Positions 12,827-13,756 of a DNA stretch of 13,756 nucleotides are shown one piece after another. The notes below the pieces were generated by a model that saw nothing but the letters and a program-made list of their open reading frames with translations, searched no databases and had not been told where the DNA came from. The DNA lies in NCBI GenBank assembly GCA_904394195.1, contig CAJFNH010000002.1, positions 1-13,756 on the forward strand, read 5' to 3'. Both the position numbers and the translations under genes were made by a program. Source of the stretch: Candidatus Gallimonas caecicola. Its GTDB lineage: Bacteria > Bacillota > Clostridia > Christensenellales > Borkfalkiaceae. Position 1 is the stretch's first letter; each line of letters starts with the position of its first letter.

Positions 12827-12855
12827 ATTATATCATGCTTATAAAAGAAATGCAA
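12827..12855 (-). promoter_or_regulatory. Promoter of the DUF559 gene (leaderless configuration)
   Basis: Perfect -10 TATAAT (12827-12832), a 17-bp spacer and a weak -35 TTGCAT (12850-12855). Six nt separate the -10 from the ATG, so the start point should fall at the start codon. Confidence 0.65.
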
Positions 12856-12931
12856 GATTGTGTAAACATACCATCTTTTATCTTGCCGATTGTTTTGTTT
12901 TACAGGCTGTTTCCCGTCTGCCGACCTCCAC

Positions 12932-13154
12932 AATCCCCCCGTCTGCTGCGCAGACACCCCCCTTAATGCCTTCGGCATCAAAGGGGGCTTTGGGCTCTTG
13001 CCGAACGCGCCACTTTCCCCTTTTGTTGAACGCGCCCGGGTTTTCCCCTTTTGCCAAAGAGAGCCCCGGGCTTTTTGGCCCCCTCTTCAAAAAACTTGCT
13101 CTCTTTTTTGTCCCCTCTTCCCTGCGGGAAGGGGGGAAACAGGGGGAATGGGGA
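12932..13154. repeat. Composite three-hairpin repeat, copy 2 (expanded)
   Basis: Same order and orientation as copy 1: AATCCCCCC; hairpin GTCTGC/GCAGAC (12941-12955, loop TGC), whose stem sequence differs from copy 1 but still pairs; C-rich hairpin (12958-12987) with an inner ATGCC/GGCAT extension; spacer; then the 11-bp hairpin (13112-13122 with 13126-13136, loop TGC) and the identical tail to 13154. The spacer is about 90 bp longer than in copy 1 and contains a tandem duplication (13003-13055). It holds no gene and accounts for most of the gene-free stretch 12821-13275. Confidence 0.85.
13003..13055. repeat. Two-unit tandem repeat inside copy 2
   Basis: Units at 13003-13027 and 13028-13055 share GAACGCGCC at the start and TTTCCCCTTTTG towards the end, differing by a 3-nt insertion. 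The first also lies within the variable spacer that is absent from copy 1. Confidence 0.7.
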
Positions 13155-13174
13155 AAATAAAGAAAACGGCATGC

Positions 13175-13204
13175 AAAAAGCCTGCCCTTGCGGACAGGCC
13201 TTTT
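13175..13204 (-). terminator. Terminator downstream of the right-edge gene
   Basis: In the minus-strand transcript, AAAAG, a bulged G, CCUGUCC, loop GCAA, GGGCAGG and CUUUUU form a 12-bp stem with one bulge and one G-U pair, with the U run at its 3' end. It lies about 70 nt after the stop at 13276. Closer to that stop, ATCGTTT/AAACGAT (13259-13275) forms a second small hairpin. Confidence 0.8.
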
Positions 13205-13275
13205 GTGTTCGTTCAACTTGCGTTGAAATTGTTGGAATTACTCGCCGTCGGAAAATGTTATCGTTTGAGAAACGA

Positions 13276-13755
13276 TCAGCTTCTTACAAACGAGGTAACA
13301 TTGTAGGAACAACGATCCACGCCGATACCGAATGAGAACGCATCGTCTCCGAGTTCCGCGCCATCCGATCTTGTCAAAACGTACGTCTCCGTCCAAGAAT
13401 GATCCTCGGAAGTGAAAGTGTAGACAACCGTAAACGACTTACCGTCTTCCGAATATGTGAGCGCGATCTTGAGCGTAGAATTGTTCATGATCGGACGGAT
13501 CTCCGCCCAGACGTCGTCGTTTTCCGCAATCGTATTCTGCAGAGCGGGCGCAGTCTTTTTGATCGTCCAACCTATCGACGAGCAGACGGCCGTCTCGCCA
13601 GTCTGATCGTTGTCTGCACCAAGCACATAGTTATCCGCACGGATCGTGACAGGCGAAGCGGAAATACCGTTGTAGAGCGTAATGACGGGAGCGTTCCATG
13701 CACCGAAAGTTATTTGATTGGGCGCTTCCCCTTCCGCAGGGTCATTCGCTTTCGA
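13276..13755 (-). CDS. Hypothetical beta-rich protein, C-terminal 159 residues only
   Basis: The frame is open from the right window edge to TGA at 13276-13278, so the N-terminus is missing; GTG at 13626 is an internal codon rather than a start. I do not recognise the family. The visible part has alternating strand-like segments (APVITLYNG, SPVTIRADNYVLGAD, STLKIALTYSEDGKSFTVVY, SWTETYVLTRSDG) and many N, T, S and D residues, with two cysteines. This composition is common in extracellular or surface proteins, but export cannot be shown without the N-terminus. It ends with GVDRCSYNVTSF. Its base composition is lower in GC than the ribosomal genes. A terminator lies about 70 nt downstream. Confidence 0.7.
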   Translation of the reverse strand, partial: SKANDPAEGEAPNQITFGAWNAPVITLYNGISASPVTIRADNYVLGADNDQTGETAVCSSIGWTIKKTAPALQNTIAENDDVWAEIRPIMNNSTLKIALTYSEDGKSFTVVYTFTSEDHSWTETYVLTRSDGAELGDDAFSFGIGVDRCSYNVTSFVRS

Positions 13756-13756
13756 A

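Noticed and set aside
12296..13154. CRISPR array
   Set aside because: There are only two repeat copies, with long palindromes and a gene between them, and no regular spacers or cas genes.

Overview
The window looks like chromosomal DNA of an uncultured, fairly GC-rich Firmicute of the class Clostridia, probably a gut lineage. The evidence is a PyrR-attenuated pyr operon, an L10-leader-type attenuator before rplJL, the order rpmG-secE-nusG-rplK-rplA, A+G-rich Shine-Dalgarno sites, and sigma-A type promoters that almost always have a 17-bp spacer. No species can be named from sequence alone. Almost all genes lie on the minus strand; only a tRNA-Gly and one hypothetical gene are on the plus strand.

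Region 1 (1-3740, minus): the pyrimidine operon pyrR-pyrB-pyrC-pyrF, with pyrF running off the left edge. It is driven by a near-perfect promoter. The leader holds a PyrR-type hairpin, an antiterminator and an intrinsic terminator whose alternative pairings can be traced base by base. PyrR senses UMP/UTP and controls read-through. PyrB, PyrC and PyrF catalyse steps 2, 3 and 6 of UMP synthesis.

Region 2 (3744-8553): single genes and short units. A metallophosphoesterase appears to be transcribed without a leader. A tRNA-Gly(CCC) has a consensus promoter and a terminator. A two-gene unit encodes a tandem Myb/SANT-like protein and a 64-residue membrane-anchored protein. The rest are an unrecognised plus-strand protein with no Shine-Dalgarno site, a cyclophilin-like lipoprotein that lacks the usual catalytic arginine, and a seven-helix membrane protein of lower GC.

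Region 3 (8651-12191, minus): translation and transcription genes. rpmG-secE-nusG-rplK-rplA start from a promoter before rpmG. rplJ-rplL have their own promoter and an L10-leader attenuator. The rplK leader carries a two-stem element resembling the L1 site of 23S rRNA. The cluster stops at a strong terminator after rplL; rpoB-rpoC do not follow.

Region 4 (12192-13756): an accessory island. A small AT-richer DUF559/Vsr-like PD-(D/E)XK nuclease gene, apparently leaderless, lies between two same-orientation copies of a composite three-hairpin repeat. The copies differ in sequence in places but keep their base pairing. This is the best candidate for an undescribed system in the window. The 3' end of an unrecognised beta-rich protein enters from the right edge.
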